Shown here piece by piece: positions 56,376 through 64,000 of a DNA stretch of 64,000 bases. The notes under the pieces are model-generated. The model was given only the letters and a program-made list of their open reading frames with translations, made no database searches and was not told where the DNA came from. Position 1 is the stretch's first letter; each line of letters begins with the position of its first letter. Location of the stretch: NCBI GenBank assembly GCA_002457055.1, contig NTKT01000003.1:117584-181583 (forward strand). The letters are read 5' to 3'. This stretch comes from Rhodobacteraceae bacterium MED-G08 (GTDB lineage Bacteria; Pseudomonadota; Alphaproteobacteria; Rhodobacterales; Rhodobacteraceae). Made by a program: the position numbers and the translations under genes.

Positions 56376-56828
56376 ATGCTAAAAGGAATAGATAATAGAT
56401 TAAACGCAGAAGTACTTCATGCTTTGCGATTGATGGGTCACGGAGACGTTTTAATAGTCGCAGATACAAATTTTCCGTCAGACTCTATATCAAGATCCAC
56501 AGTTTATGGAAAACTTTTAAGGATGGAGAATTTAAGTGCTGCTGAAACCATAGATGCGATTCTTTCCGTTATGCCTTTGGATACATTTGTTGATGATTTC
56601 GCAGGTAGAATGGAGATCGTGGGAGAACCAGACACACTACCACCTGTCCAAGAGGAAGTGCAAAAATTAATTATAAAGAATGATGAGAGAAAAAGACCTA
56701 TGATTTCAATCGAGCGCTTTGCTTTTTATGATTTTGCAAAAACCAGTTATGCCGTCATACAGACTGGAGAACGACGGTTTTATGGATGCTTTATGCTTAG
56801 AAAAGGTGTCATACCACCAGAAGAGTGA
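56376..56828 (+). CDS. fucU: L-fucose mutarotase (FucU/RbsD family)
   Basis: 150 residues. Family marks: MLKGIDNRLNAEVLHALRLMGHGD (catalytic-site His), VIADTNFP, and a late ERFAFYDFAKTSYAVIQTGERRFYGCFML (Tyr). RbsD (about 130-139 residues) acts on ribose; the length and the E-R-F-A-F-Y-x-x-A-K pattern favour FucU. It interconverts the anomers of L-fucose or a similar sugar. GGAGG lies before the start. This gene is the best single clue to the island's substrate. Confidence 0.88.
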   Translation: MLKGIDNRLNAEVLHALRLMGHGDVLIVADTNFPSDSISRSTVYGKLLRMENLSAAETIDAILSVMPLDTFVDDFAGRMEIVGEPDTLPPVQEEVQKLIIKNDERKRPMISIERFAFYDFAKTSYAVIQTGERRFYGCFMLRKGVIPPEE

Positions 56829-56833
56829 TAAAA

Positions 56834-57754
56834 ATGTCTAATAAAAATATAGTAATTCTTGGGGTCTTTGTTGCGGATACAGCATACCGTGCATCGCGCC
56901 AACCAGAAATGGGCGAAACAATAATCGGAAATGAGTTCTCTCTAGGACCGGGAGGCAAGGGATCTAACCAAGCAGTCGCTGCGGCGTTGGCAGGGGGAAA
57001 TGTACATTTTATATCACGCCTTGGAAAAGACGATTTTGCCAACATGGCCATAAGACTTTGGGAACAATCTGGCATCGAACCACATGTGACTCAGCATTCG
57101 GATAGCTACACTGGTGCAGCGTATATTTTTATAGAAAACAGCAGTGGAAATAATGCAATAATCGTCAGCCCTGGAGCCGCTGCAGATATAAACGACGATG
57201 ATATATTGGCTAATAGGGAATTAATTCAACGATCACGCGTATTTATGACACAACTTGAGCAGTCACTTGATGCTGCGAATACAGCTCTCGCTTATGCTAA
57301 AGAAGGGGGGTCAATCACTATCTTAAATCCCGCTCCTGCCCAACCGTTGGGTGAAAATATTCTAAGACTATGCGATTTTGTTACTCCAAACGAAATAGAG
57401 GCAGAACAGATTACCGGGATACCTGTTAAAACTATTAGTGATGCAGAGGTTGCAGCAGATAAGTTACTTGAAAAAGGTGCCAGCGCTGCGGTAATTACGC
57501 TTGGGGAACAAGGTGCACTGTTTAAAGATAGTAAACAAATAGTCCATCAACCATCATTTCAGGTTGGGCCAATTGTTGAGACTACTGGTGCTGGAGACGC
57601 CTTTAATGGAGGACTTGCTGTAGCATTAGCAGAGGAAATGCCAATTGATAAAGCACTTCGTTTTGCATGTGCCACAGCTAGCATTTCAGTAACACGACCA
57701 GGCACAGCACCATCAATGCCAGATAGAAATGAAATAGACACACTACTCACATAA
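56834..57754 (+). CDS. Ribokinase-like PfkB sugar kinase
   Basis: 306 residues from ATG 56834; the GTG at 56825 overlaps the fucU stop and is an alternative. KNIVILGVFVADTAYRASR opening, GGKGSNQAVAAALAGG, AAVITLGEQGALF, and the catalytic TTGAGDAFNGGLAVAL. It phosphorylates ribose or a related sugar. Together with fucU and the ATPase it forms a plus-strand unit. It is not a recent copy of the 45.9-kb kinase; the two differ throughout. Confidence 0.88.
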   Translation: MSNKNIVILGVFVADTAYRASRQPEMGETIIGNEFSLGPGGKGSNQAVAAALAGGNVHFISRLGKDDFANMAIRLWEQSGIEPHVTQHSDSYTGAAYIFIENSSGNNAIIVSPGAAADINDDDILANRELIQRSRVFMTQLEQSLDAANTALAYAKEGGSITILNPAPAQPLGENILRLCDFVTPNEIEAEQITGIPVKTISDAEVAADKLLEKGASAAVITLGEQGALFKDSKQIVHQPSFQVGPIVETTGAGDAFNGGLAVALAEEMPIDKALRFACATASISVTRPGTAPSMPDRNEIDTLLT

Positions 57755-57757
57755 CGT

Positions 57758-57785
57758 AGTTTCCTGTCATAGATGGGAAACTTTT
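57758..57785 (+). terminator. Possible terminator after the ribokinase-like gene
   Basis: AGTTTCC (57758-57764) pairs with GGAAACT (57776-57782), 11-base loop, then TTT. It sits between convergent genes and could serve both. The stem is short, so only moderately convincing. Confidence 0.4.
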
Positions 57786-57790
57786 AAAAA

Positions 57791-58855
57791 TTATACCGCA
57801 TCAGATAAATGATGATTGTAGGGTTTTGCAGTCGATGGGAGCTCCCTATTAATCCGATACTCAGGATCACTTAGCTGCCGTCTTAAAGCATAAAACACCT
57901 CTTTCAATCCATCTACAAAACCATGGTTTGGTTCAGGTAAATCATGCTTAATTAGCCGGTGTAATCGCGGAAGATTATGATATGGAACCATGGGAAACAT
58001 ATGATGCTCCACGTGATAATTCATGTTCCAATATATAAATCTACTAAAGAAATTCATATAGACTGTCCGAGTATTTAATCTGTGGTCAAGTACATTATCA
58101 GCCAGACCAGTATGCTGGAGCAAACCTGTCATAATTAAATGCCATGAGCCTAAAATAGCTGGACCAACGCCGACAAGCATCAGTGGCAAAATAGATTTTT
58201 TAATCAATGCTAAAAGCACCACACAAATCACAATTAAAACCCATACTCTTGCTATTTTCTGCGCCTCATCCACATATTGAGGAGGCGTGAACTCCCGCTC
58301 TTCTTCACTCAATCCTTGCACTGCGTGACGAAAAGTTGCTTTCAAACCCTCAAAGGTGTGTAGACCAAAAAACAGCATTGCAACTTTGATTAAATCTGGC
58401 GGCCGCATGGTTACTATCTCGGCATCGCGACCAACAATGATTGTATCTGTATGATGTCTTGAATGACTCCACCGCCATAAAACTGGATTCCGAAAAAGCA
58501 TAAAGCAAGCTATTTGATAAACAAAGTTATTCATCCATTGGGTTTTAAATGCCGTTCTGTGGCCTGCTTCATGCCACCTACTGTCGGCACCCGCTGTATA
58601 AAGCAGGGAATAAACCAGCCAAAATGGTATACAATAAAGAGTGCCCCATAGCAAAACACCCAGGATCGCCGTTGATAAAAGTAAGAGATAATATATCAAA
58701 ATATCCCTAATCGCAGGTAAATCTCTGCGCTGCATAAGGTCTTTCATGTCTTCTCTTGAGATATCACTATGATACCACTTTGCAGCAGCCAGTCCCTTTT
58801 TTTCAGCATCTTTAGCAGAAGGCCCCAATAAACTGTAATCACGAAGCATTTTCAC
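57791..58855 (-). CDS. Membrane fatty acid desaturase-like di-iron oxygenase
   Basis: 354 residues with several membrane helices. The three His boxes are present: RWHEAGHRTAF, WRWSHSRHHTDT and NMNYHVEHHMFPM, so the di-iron site is likely active. This group includes MocD of rhizopine use and other hydroxylase/desaturase proteins as well as fatty acid desaturases, so the substrate is uncertain. No ferredoxin or reductase gene lies beside it, though such partners are often encoded elsewhere. Confidence 0.85.
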   Translation of the reverse strand: MKMLRDYSLLGPSAKDAEKKGLAAAKWYHSDISREDMKDLMQRRDLPAIRDILIYYLLLLSTAILGVLLWGTLYCIPFWLVYSLLYTAGADSRWHEAGHRTAFKTQWMNNFVYQIACFMLFRNPVLWRWSHSRHHTDTIIVGRDAEIVTMRPPDLIKVAMLFFGLHTFEGLKATFRHAVQGLSEEEREFTPPQYVDEAQKIARVWVLIVICVVLLALIKKSILPLMLVGVGPAILGSWHLIMTGLLQHTGLADNVLDHRLNTRTVYMNFFSRFIYWNMNYHVEHHMFPMVPYHNLPRLHRLIKHDLPEPNHGFVDGLKEVFYALRRQLSDPEYRINRELPSTAKPYNHHLSDAV

Positions 58856-58905
58856 AAACCTGTTATTTCAAGTAACATCGCTCTCAAATATTATTAAATA
58901 AAATT

Positions 58906-59265
58906 TTATGTCAAATATATAGCGCTCAATTGGATTAGGGCGATTACCACAAAGATGATCGCAAAAAGTATTTTTAATATGGGAAACGGTATTGACTGCA
59001 TAGCATTCCCATAGTTTGAGCTCTTCATCTTATCATCCATATCACTGACTAAAAGTGTCATATTTGTAAGTAGTCTTATTATCCCAAAAGAACCAATTAA
59101 ACACGGCCCAATGACTGAAGCCGCAACCACACTTTCTTTTCCCTCAATATCCGCAAATACAATAACCATCATTGTGGATAATTGAGAAATTGTCGTAAGC
59201 ACCATCACTATCATAAAATAATAGAATGTACTTGTTTGAATAGATGCTCTTAAAGTTTGATCCAT
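58906..59265 (-). CDS. Small membrane protein of unknown function
   Basis: 119 residues with three predicted membrane helices (FYYFMIVMVLTTISQLSTMMVIVF, SVIGPCLIGSFGIIRLLTNM, ILKILFAIIFVVIALIQLSAIY) and a short charged loop (SDMDDKMKSSNYG). ATG 59265 has a strong AGGAGG site, which supports a real gene. I recognise no family. The desaturase gene follows 50 bp downstream on the same strand. Confidence 0.6.
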   Translation of the reverse strand: MDQTLRASIQTSTFYYFMIVMVLTTISQLSTMMVIVFADIEGKESVVAASVIGPCLIGSFGIIRLLTNMTLLVSDMDDKMKSSNYGNAMQSIPFPILKILFAIIFVVIALIQLSAIYLT

Positions 59266-59521
59266 TTTAGTCCCTCCTATGGCTAACGTAAGTTTAGCAA
59301 GCCAAGAACTAACTTTCTACATGTCTCGAAAATAACGTAAAGTAATTTTTCTGGTATAATACTGATCTTCTTTACAATTTTGTAAAATCAGGAAACAAAA
59401 CCCTAAATTTAAAACTTTTCATTAAACAACAATAATATTAAAAACCCGAAGGTTATGCTAAATTGTGATCATGTGAATTCCTAAATAAATTAACTGAGTA
59501 AGAAGATTAAAATTTTGATAA

Positions 59522-61024
59522 ATGGCTAATCCTTTGTATGACAATCTGATAGGTAAGCATGCAACTAATGACGCATGCTTTTTGAGGCAACCTGGAAAGC
59601 CAACTGTTAGTTTCCGTCAATTTTCTGAACGAACAAGCCAGGTTGCAAATCTACTTTTGAAACATGGCCTTAAGCCTGGAGACCGAGTTGCAGTACAGGC
59701 ATCTAAAACTATAGAAATGGTCATCTTGTACGGAGCGACCATTCAAGCAGGAGGTGTTTTTCTTTCATTAAACACAGATTATAAGAAAGATGAAATCTCG
59801 TACTTCATCAAAGATGCTTCTCCAAAAATCTTTGTATGTGACCCGCAGAAACGAATAGAGCTAGAGGACATCGCAGACCAAGTTGCTTCGCAAGTCTTAA
59901 CTTTGGACAAAGATGGGCAAGGCAGCCTGCAATCTCAAGCCAATATGTTGTCGAAAACATTCAACACTATAGATAGGGGACCTGATGATTTAGTCGCCCT
60001 TCTATATACTTCCGGCACTACAGGACGGTCCAAAGGGGCGATGCTAACGCAGAATAACTTGCTCTCGAATGCAAAAACTTTGAAAAATTTATGGGAAGTC
60101 AATGAAGATGATATTCTTATTCATGCATTACCAATCTTCCACACCCATGGCTTATTTGTGGCTTTAAATACGGCGTTACTGGCCGGGGCTGAGGTAACCT
60201 TTTTACAGAAATTTGAAATCACCGAAATTATTGAGGCAATACGCGCTTCAACACTTATAATGGGTGTCCCAACTTTTTATACCCGGCTGTTAGCAGATGA
60301 ACGACTTACAGCGCACCTTGCAAAAAATATGAGATTATTTATCTCAGGAAGTGCACCACTTTTAGCCGAAACTCATGAAGAATTTACCAGGCGGACAGGC
60401 CACTACATTCTAGAAAGATATGGAATGACCGAAACAAATATGATCACTTCTAATCCATACAATGGTGAAAGAAGACCTGGCACGGTTGGCAAACCCTTAC
60501 CTGATGTTGAAATCCAAATAAATGATTCACAAACGGGAAGGGAAAATGCCGACGGCGAGATTGGCATGATAGAAGTACGTGGACCAAATGTTTTTAAGGG
60601 TTACTGGAATATGCCTGACAAAACTGCTCTTGAGTTAAAGGAAAATGGATTTTTTATTACAGGTGATTTAGGGAAATTGAGTTCTGATGGATACTTATCG
60701 ATTGTGGGTAGAGAAAAGGACTTGATAATAACTGGGGGTTACAACGTGTACCCCAAAGAGATTGAGGATGTGCTGAACGAACTAGAGAAAATTGATGAAA
60801 CAGCAGTGTTTGGTATTTCGGACACCGATTTTGGAGAACGAGTGGTTGCTGCTGTTGTGATGGCAGAAAATGAAAGTTTCGATAAAAGCGAAACTGAGAT
60901 TTTTGTTAATCACAAATTAGCTCGCTATAAGCAACCCAAGGAATACTTTGTATTAAAATCTCTGCCAAGAAATTCAATGGGCAAAGTTCAGAAAAACGAA
61001 TTACGAAAACAATTTTCCATGTGA
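59522..61024 (+). CDS. matB: Malonyl-CoA synthetase (malonate-CoA ligase)
   Basis: 500 residues, ANL (acyl-adenylating) family. P-loop LLYTSGTTGRSKGAMLTQNNL, HALPIFHTHGLFVALN, YGMTETNMITSNPYNGERRPGTVGKPLPDV, hinge GREKDLIITGGYNVYPKEIE, and the catalytic Lys in NSMGKVQKNELR. The PLYDNLIGKHA opening and HTHGLF resemble MatB rather than long-chain acyl-CoA ligases. It makes malonyl-CoA from malonate. No malonyl-CoA decarboxylase is nearby. The 256 bp before it contain no other gene that I see. Confidence 0.88.
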   Translation: MANPLYDNLIGKHATNDACFLRQPGKPTVSFRQFSERTSQVANLLLKHGLKPGDRVAVQASKTIEMVILYGATIQAGGVFLSLNTDYKKDEISYFIKDASPKIFVCDPQKRIELEDIADQVASQVLTLDKDGQGSLQSQANMLSKTFNTIDRGPDDLVALLYTSGTTGRSKGAMLTQNNLLSNAKTLKNLWEVNEDDILIHALPIFHTHGLFVALNTALLAGAEVTFLQKFEITEIIEAIRASTLIMGVPTFYTRLLADERLTAHLAKNMRLFISGSAPLLAETHEEFTRRTGHYILERYGMTETNMITSNPYNGERRPGTVGKPLPDVEIQINDSQTGRENADGEIGMIEVRGPNVFKGYWNMPDKTALELKENGFFITGDLGKLSSDGYLSIVGREKDLIITGGYNVYPKEIEDVLNELEKIDETAVFGISDTDFGERVVAAVVMAENESFDKSETEIFVNHKLARYKQPKEYFVLKSLPRNSMGKVQKNELRKQFSM

Positions 61025-61118
61025 CGAGCTTACTGCAAACTCCTCAGGAGTTGAAACAAGATGAAATAATATTAATTTAACATAAATTGCATCAGTTCGT
61101 CATCAACTTGCCACACCG

Positions 61119-61316
61119 CCCATGTACTCCAAGACGCCCCTGAAACCCAGCTAATGCTTTTCTTGCAGCGCTAATGCAATCTTAGAATTCGGTCGTCAGA
61201 TCTTTATGCAGACTGAACCCCTGCAACTCAATGTCGCGATCAGAGTCAAAAAGCCAGTTGCGGTGATCTTCAATTTCACGCGGAGCAAGGCAAGCGCCAA
61301 TTTTAAGCGGAGTCAT
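61119..61316 (-). pseudogene. Truncated sugar phosphate isomerase/epimerase
   Basis: Reading from ATG 61316 gives MTPLKIGACLAPREIEDHRN, then WLFDSDRDIELQGF, the N-terminal strand and first helix of a TIM-barrel isomerase. A TAA (61182-61184) interrupts it at codon 45. The same frame then continues AARKALAGFQGRLGVHG, the next strand of such barrels, after which similarity ends. The remaining 200 residues expected are missing. It overlaps the MFS gene end by 14 bp, as operon partners do. The remnant shares the richer GC content of the MFS gene. Confidence 0.65.
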
Positions 61317-62508
61317 AAGCAAGGTTCCTTCTTGGATCTTCAATTTTCATATAGGCGAGGAATGAAACAAATACGCAAAGCGCCATGACTGCGAAACTCC
61401 ACCATCCACCATAAGTTTGCGTTAACCAGGCAAAGACAAATGGAGCGGTTGCGTTGACTGCCATTGACACGGACGCAATCCATCCCAAGCGCACCCCGTA
61501 TCCTTTATTACCAAAAAGTGCGAGTGGAAGCGTTCCGCGAACAATCGTTTTAATGCCATCGCCCATTCCATAGATTGCGGCTGCTATCATGAGTCCAGGC
61601 AATGTAAAGCCAATAAACAAAAGTACAGCAAAACCAATAAACTGGAGCGATAATGCGAGAAGGTAAGTACCCAGCGGGTGCATGTTTTTAGCGATAAGCA
61701 TTTCAAAAAACCGCCCAACCGTCTTAAAGGGTCCTATGACGGCTCCGGCTAGGGCAGCCATAGCCACAGTATGCCCAAGGTCTTGTACATTAGTAACCCA
61801 AAGAGCCATTACAGCACCCATCAGGTAACCAGAGAAGATAAAGGAAATTACCATCCAAAGCATCCCACGCTTACGGGCAGCGCCTTGCAGCTCAGGCCAA
61901 TCGCTTCCTTTTTCCTGATTTTCCAATACTGTGAGATGTGCTGGACCACGTAGAGCAAACCCATGAATCGGTAGGCACACAATAAGATAAGCCACCCCGA
62001 GGATGACCCAGGTAGTCTGCCAGCCATGTTCATTGAATAGAAAAAGTGTCAGCGGCCAGAAAACTGTCGAGGCAACGCCACCAAAAAGAGTGATGATTGA
62101 GATTGAGCGCTGCGCGGGAACGCTCAGATCAAGGCGCACCACTGCGGCAAAGGCAACGTTATACAGTACGAACATGCCCGCGCCTTCAGCAACAATGATC
62201 GTGACAAGAAGCTGCTGCCAATTGGTGACTTGACCCATGGAGATTAAAGCCAGCCCCGCAACGAGCGAACCGCCTACCATTATCCAACGGCCGCCAAAAC
62301 GGTCCGTCAGGCTCCCTGAAAGAGGCGAGAAAAGCCCGCCAAACAACAGACCTGCCGAAAGTACACCAAAGATCTGGCTCAGACTCAGCCCAAGTTCTAT
62401 CGCCATATGCGGCAAAAGCACAGCGTAGGCGTACATGAGTGTACCGTAGCCCATGATTTGCGTGATACCCAGGCCAATAGCAGGAAGATAATCAAAATTA
62501 AACCTCAT
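61303..62508 (-). CDS. MFS transporter
   Basis: 401 residues with about 12 predicted membrane helices in two halves. The family loop GSLTDRFGGRW lies between helices 2 and 3. The rest is hydrophobic, with a central charged loop near residues 195-210 (NQEKGSDWPELQGAARKRG). Substrate unknown; oxalate/formate or monocarboxylate-type MFS are possible. Base composition is visibly richer in G and C than the surroundings, which points to a different origin. It formerly had a sugar isomerase partner, now a pseudogene. Confidence 0.85.
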   Translation of the reverse strand: MRFNFDYLPAIGLGITQIMGYGTLMYAYAVLLPHMAIELGLSLSQIFGVLSAGLLFGGLFSPLSGSLTDRFGGRWIMVGGSLVAGLALISMGQVTNWQQLLVTIIVAEGAGMFVLYNVAFAAVVRLDLSVPAQRSISIITLFGGVASTVFWPLTLFLFNEHGWQTTWVILGVAYLIVCLPIHGFALRGPAHLTVLENQEKGSDWPELQGAARKRGMLWMVISFIFSGYLMGAVMALWVTNVQDLGHTVAMAALAGAVIGPFKTVGRFFEMLIAKNMHPLGTYLLALSLQFIGFAVLLFIGFTLPGLMIAAAIYGMGDGIKTIVRGTLPLALFGNKGYGVRLGWIASVSMAVNATAPFVFAWLTQTYGGWWSFAVMALCVFVSFLAYMKIEDPRRNLAYDSA

Positions 62509-62665
62509 GCAATCAATGGCACCCTACTGTACATGCTCGTTTCATGGGCATATAAGAACTCCACAAATCGTGCTTTAGAATTAGTAATTGTTAAGCTTTG
62601 TGAAATAAAATTCTTCAAAAATGCGTCTTTCAAAATAACGTTCCAACAGTTGGCAGCAAAGTAGG

Positions 62666-62926
62666 TTAACCCTTCAACCTTCGAACATGCTGAAGTGAAG
62701 TTAATTTACCATACGACAATTCAGCGAAAATCATAAAGATATTCTCACCATTTTCTTCCATTGTAAGTCCGGTTAAGACCAATGCACTAATACTTTGATA
62801 TAGCGACTTAAAAGTCACCCCGCCTCGGGAGTTTCGAATGAGATCAAACCATTGAACTTTATTCCGAGCATGCGTTTTAAGACCTGATTTCGTTAATGAA
62901 ATCCAAACCGCCTTTTCGTCAATCAT
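62666..62926 (-). pseudogene. Possible remnant of a MarR-like regulator
   Basis: 86 codons from ATG 62926, with the frame open further back to a TAG at about 62970. The segment DRMIDEKAVWISLTKSGLK looks like the wing of a MarR-type winged helix, and the rest is helical. The N-terminal half such a protein needs is absent. It may be a fragment, or a small unrelated gene. No good ribosome binding site is seen. Low confidence. Confidence 0.3.
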
Positions 62927-63490
62927 TCTATCTAGCTGGTCTGGTATTTCTTGGTTATTATGCGCTTCCTAAGAAGCATTGATAAAATTATCTCCACAAG
63001 ACATCAGTTACTCAACATTTTAATTATTAAGCAGTTATAATATGAGAATGAAACAATTTTCTCACAGCCAATCAAAAATTTTATGACACGCACCTATGCT
63101 CAAGAACCTATTTATTATTCCTGTACTGCCACTACTTGGGCAGCTTCACTCTTATCAATTGACAAAGTTTACCTTATCCACCGTCCTATCAATGTATGCG
63201 TCAAAACCCCCTCATACTTCCGATAACGGGGACTTTGTCATTTCAATCGTTGGGGAATGAGTTATACCCATTTGAGCAAGCTAGATCTCCAACAGTTTAC
63301 TAACGTATATTATCTGGTGTTGATTGAGTATCATCTCAATACGCCCAGATTTCTATATAACGCGAAAAAGAAGTTACAGGCATGTTTTACAGTATTCTAA
63401 CGTAGCAACGAACGCGGCAATATTTCTGAGGCGCTCGATGAGATACGAAGCCGTTACGTTCTTAGGTTATTGTATTTGTTCGCTTAATTT
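62927..63490. other. Gene-poor stretch downstream of the rRNA operon
   Basis: 564 bp with stops in all frames and no protein, RNA or repeat that I recognise. Since the rRNA operon is read toward it, it should contain the operon's terminator, but I find no clear GC hairpin with a T run. It may consist of decayed sequence linked to the foreign MFS patch. Confidence 0.5.
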
Positions 63491-63567
<77 letters not shown>

Positions 63568-63597
63568 ACAGAGGTTGTGTATATTGCATTTTATTAG

Positions 63598-63714
63598 GTT
63601 TGGCGGTGACTTACTCTCCCACACCTTAAGATGCAGTACCATCAGCGCGACAGTGCTTAACGGCCGGGTTCGGGAAGGGACCGGGTGTTTCACTTGTGCT
63701 ATAGCCACCAAACC
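63598..63714 (-). rRNA. rrf: 5S ribosomal RNA
   Basis: About 117 nt. The ends GGTTTGGTGGC and CACCGCCAAACC form the terminal helix. The inner conserved parts CCCGAACCCGGCCGTTAAGC and GATGGTACTGCATC (loop E region) are clear. It sits between 23S and tRNA-fMet on the minus strand. Confidence 0.95.
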
Positions 63715-63779
63715 GAATAAAATGCAACGTACACCAATTGTACGTGATTGAGAGATACAAATTTTAATCTGACTATTTC

Positions 63780-64000
63780 TGAATCAAATCAAGCCTATCG
63801 GGCAATTAGTACCGGTCAACTGAACATGTTACCATGCTTACATCTCCGGCCTATCGACGTGGTGGTCTTCCACGGCCCTCAGGGATACCTTGTTTTGAGG
63901 GGGGCTTCCCGCTTAGATGCCTTCAGCGGTTATCCTGTCCGATCATAGCTACCCTGCACTGCTGCTGGCGCAACAACAGGTCCACCAGTGGATCGTTCAC
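63780..64000 (-). rRNA. rrl: 23S ribosomal RNA, 3' end (continues beyond the window)
   Basis: The complement of this stretch reads as the last part of domain VI, including ACATGTTCAGTTGACCGGTA, then CTAATTGCCCGATAGGCTTG at the 3' end. The exact 3' boundary near 63780 is approximate. The gene runs off the right edge. The open frame seen on the plus strand here is not a gene. Confidence 0.92.

Noticed and set aside
45963..57754. The two PfkB kinases as recent copies
   Set aside because: Only the family motifs agree; the rest of the sequences differ, so they are distinct kinases.
59303..59313. CAAGAACTAAC, identical to the left flank and half of the box at 55197
   Set aside because: The right half of the palindrome is missing (TTTCTACATG follows), so it is probably chance; worth including only in a genome-wide motif scan.
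63748..63948. 66-residue open frame at the right end
   Set aside because: It lies within the 23S rRNA gene read on the wrong strand.

Overview
The window is a chromosomal piece of an AT-rich alphaproteobacterium, most likely a low-GC marine relative of the Rhodobacterales. Supporting marks are the alphaproteobacterial families DUF1489 and TIGR02300, a short-form HisG with HisZ, a short RNase E/G next to maf and infA, an iron-sulfur (PhrB-type) photolyase, a single-chain indolepyruvate:ferredoxin oxidoreductase, and an rRNA operon ending 23S-5S-tRNA-fMet. The taxonomic placement is inference.

Layout. 1-1.5 kb: 3' part of an FAD/GcvT-type methylamine dehydrogenase. 1.5-8.4 kb: SseB-like protein, B12-dependent ribonucleotide reductase, DUF1489, and hisS-hisZ-hisG with overlapping ends. 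8.5-10.7 kb: an SDR coupled to an FeS photolyase. 10.7-12.4 kb: an exported protein of 18 MORN repeats, then slyX. 12.6-14.3 kb: leuA behind a hairpin and a possible leucine-rich leader peptide. 14.3-16.2 kb: infA-maf-rng. 16.3-20.2 kb: TesA-like esterase divergent from a YbbA/YbbP-type ABC system. 20.4-21.9 kb: the most unusual gene, one chain carrying two CDGSH iron-sulfur domains, a plant-type ferredoxin, a class III nucleotide cyclase and a Rieske domain. 22-27 kb: tRNA-Ala(GGC), TIGR02300, a YgjP-like metalloprotease, a GntR regulator, accA and a D-amino-acid transaminase. 27.1-31.8 kb: tandem glycine riboswitch and gcvT-gcvH-gcvP. 31.8-35.2 kb: indolepyruvate oxidoreductase.

35.5-57.8 kb is a catabolic island. 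It opens with an amidohydrolase/deaminase and a purine nucleoside phosphorylase, followed by an SDR, a cupin and an aldo-keto reductase. Next comes what looks like a non-phosphorylating L-fucose (6-deoxy-hexose) route: mutarotase FucU, sugar dehydrogenase (AKR), lactonase, UxaA-type dehydratase, 2-keto-3-deoxy-acid dehydrogenase (SDR) and a FAH-family cleaving hydrolase. Interleaved are a CUT1 ABC importer, a TIM-barrel isomerase, an FGGY kinase, two PfkB kinases and an SgcQ/SgcX-like pair. A GntR regulator sits in the middle. The same 14-bp palindrome occurs in the regulator's own divergent promoter region and 11 kb away in the transporter's divergent promoter region, which suggests one regulon.

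57.8-64 kb: fatty acid desaturase-like protein, a small membrane protein, malonyl-CoA synthetase, then a visibly more GC-rich patch with an MFS transporter and a truncated sugar isomerase pseudogene. A gene-poor stretch follows, then the end of an rRNA operon on the minus strand (tRNA-fMet, 5S, 3' end of 23S), cut by the window edge.
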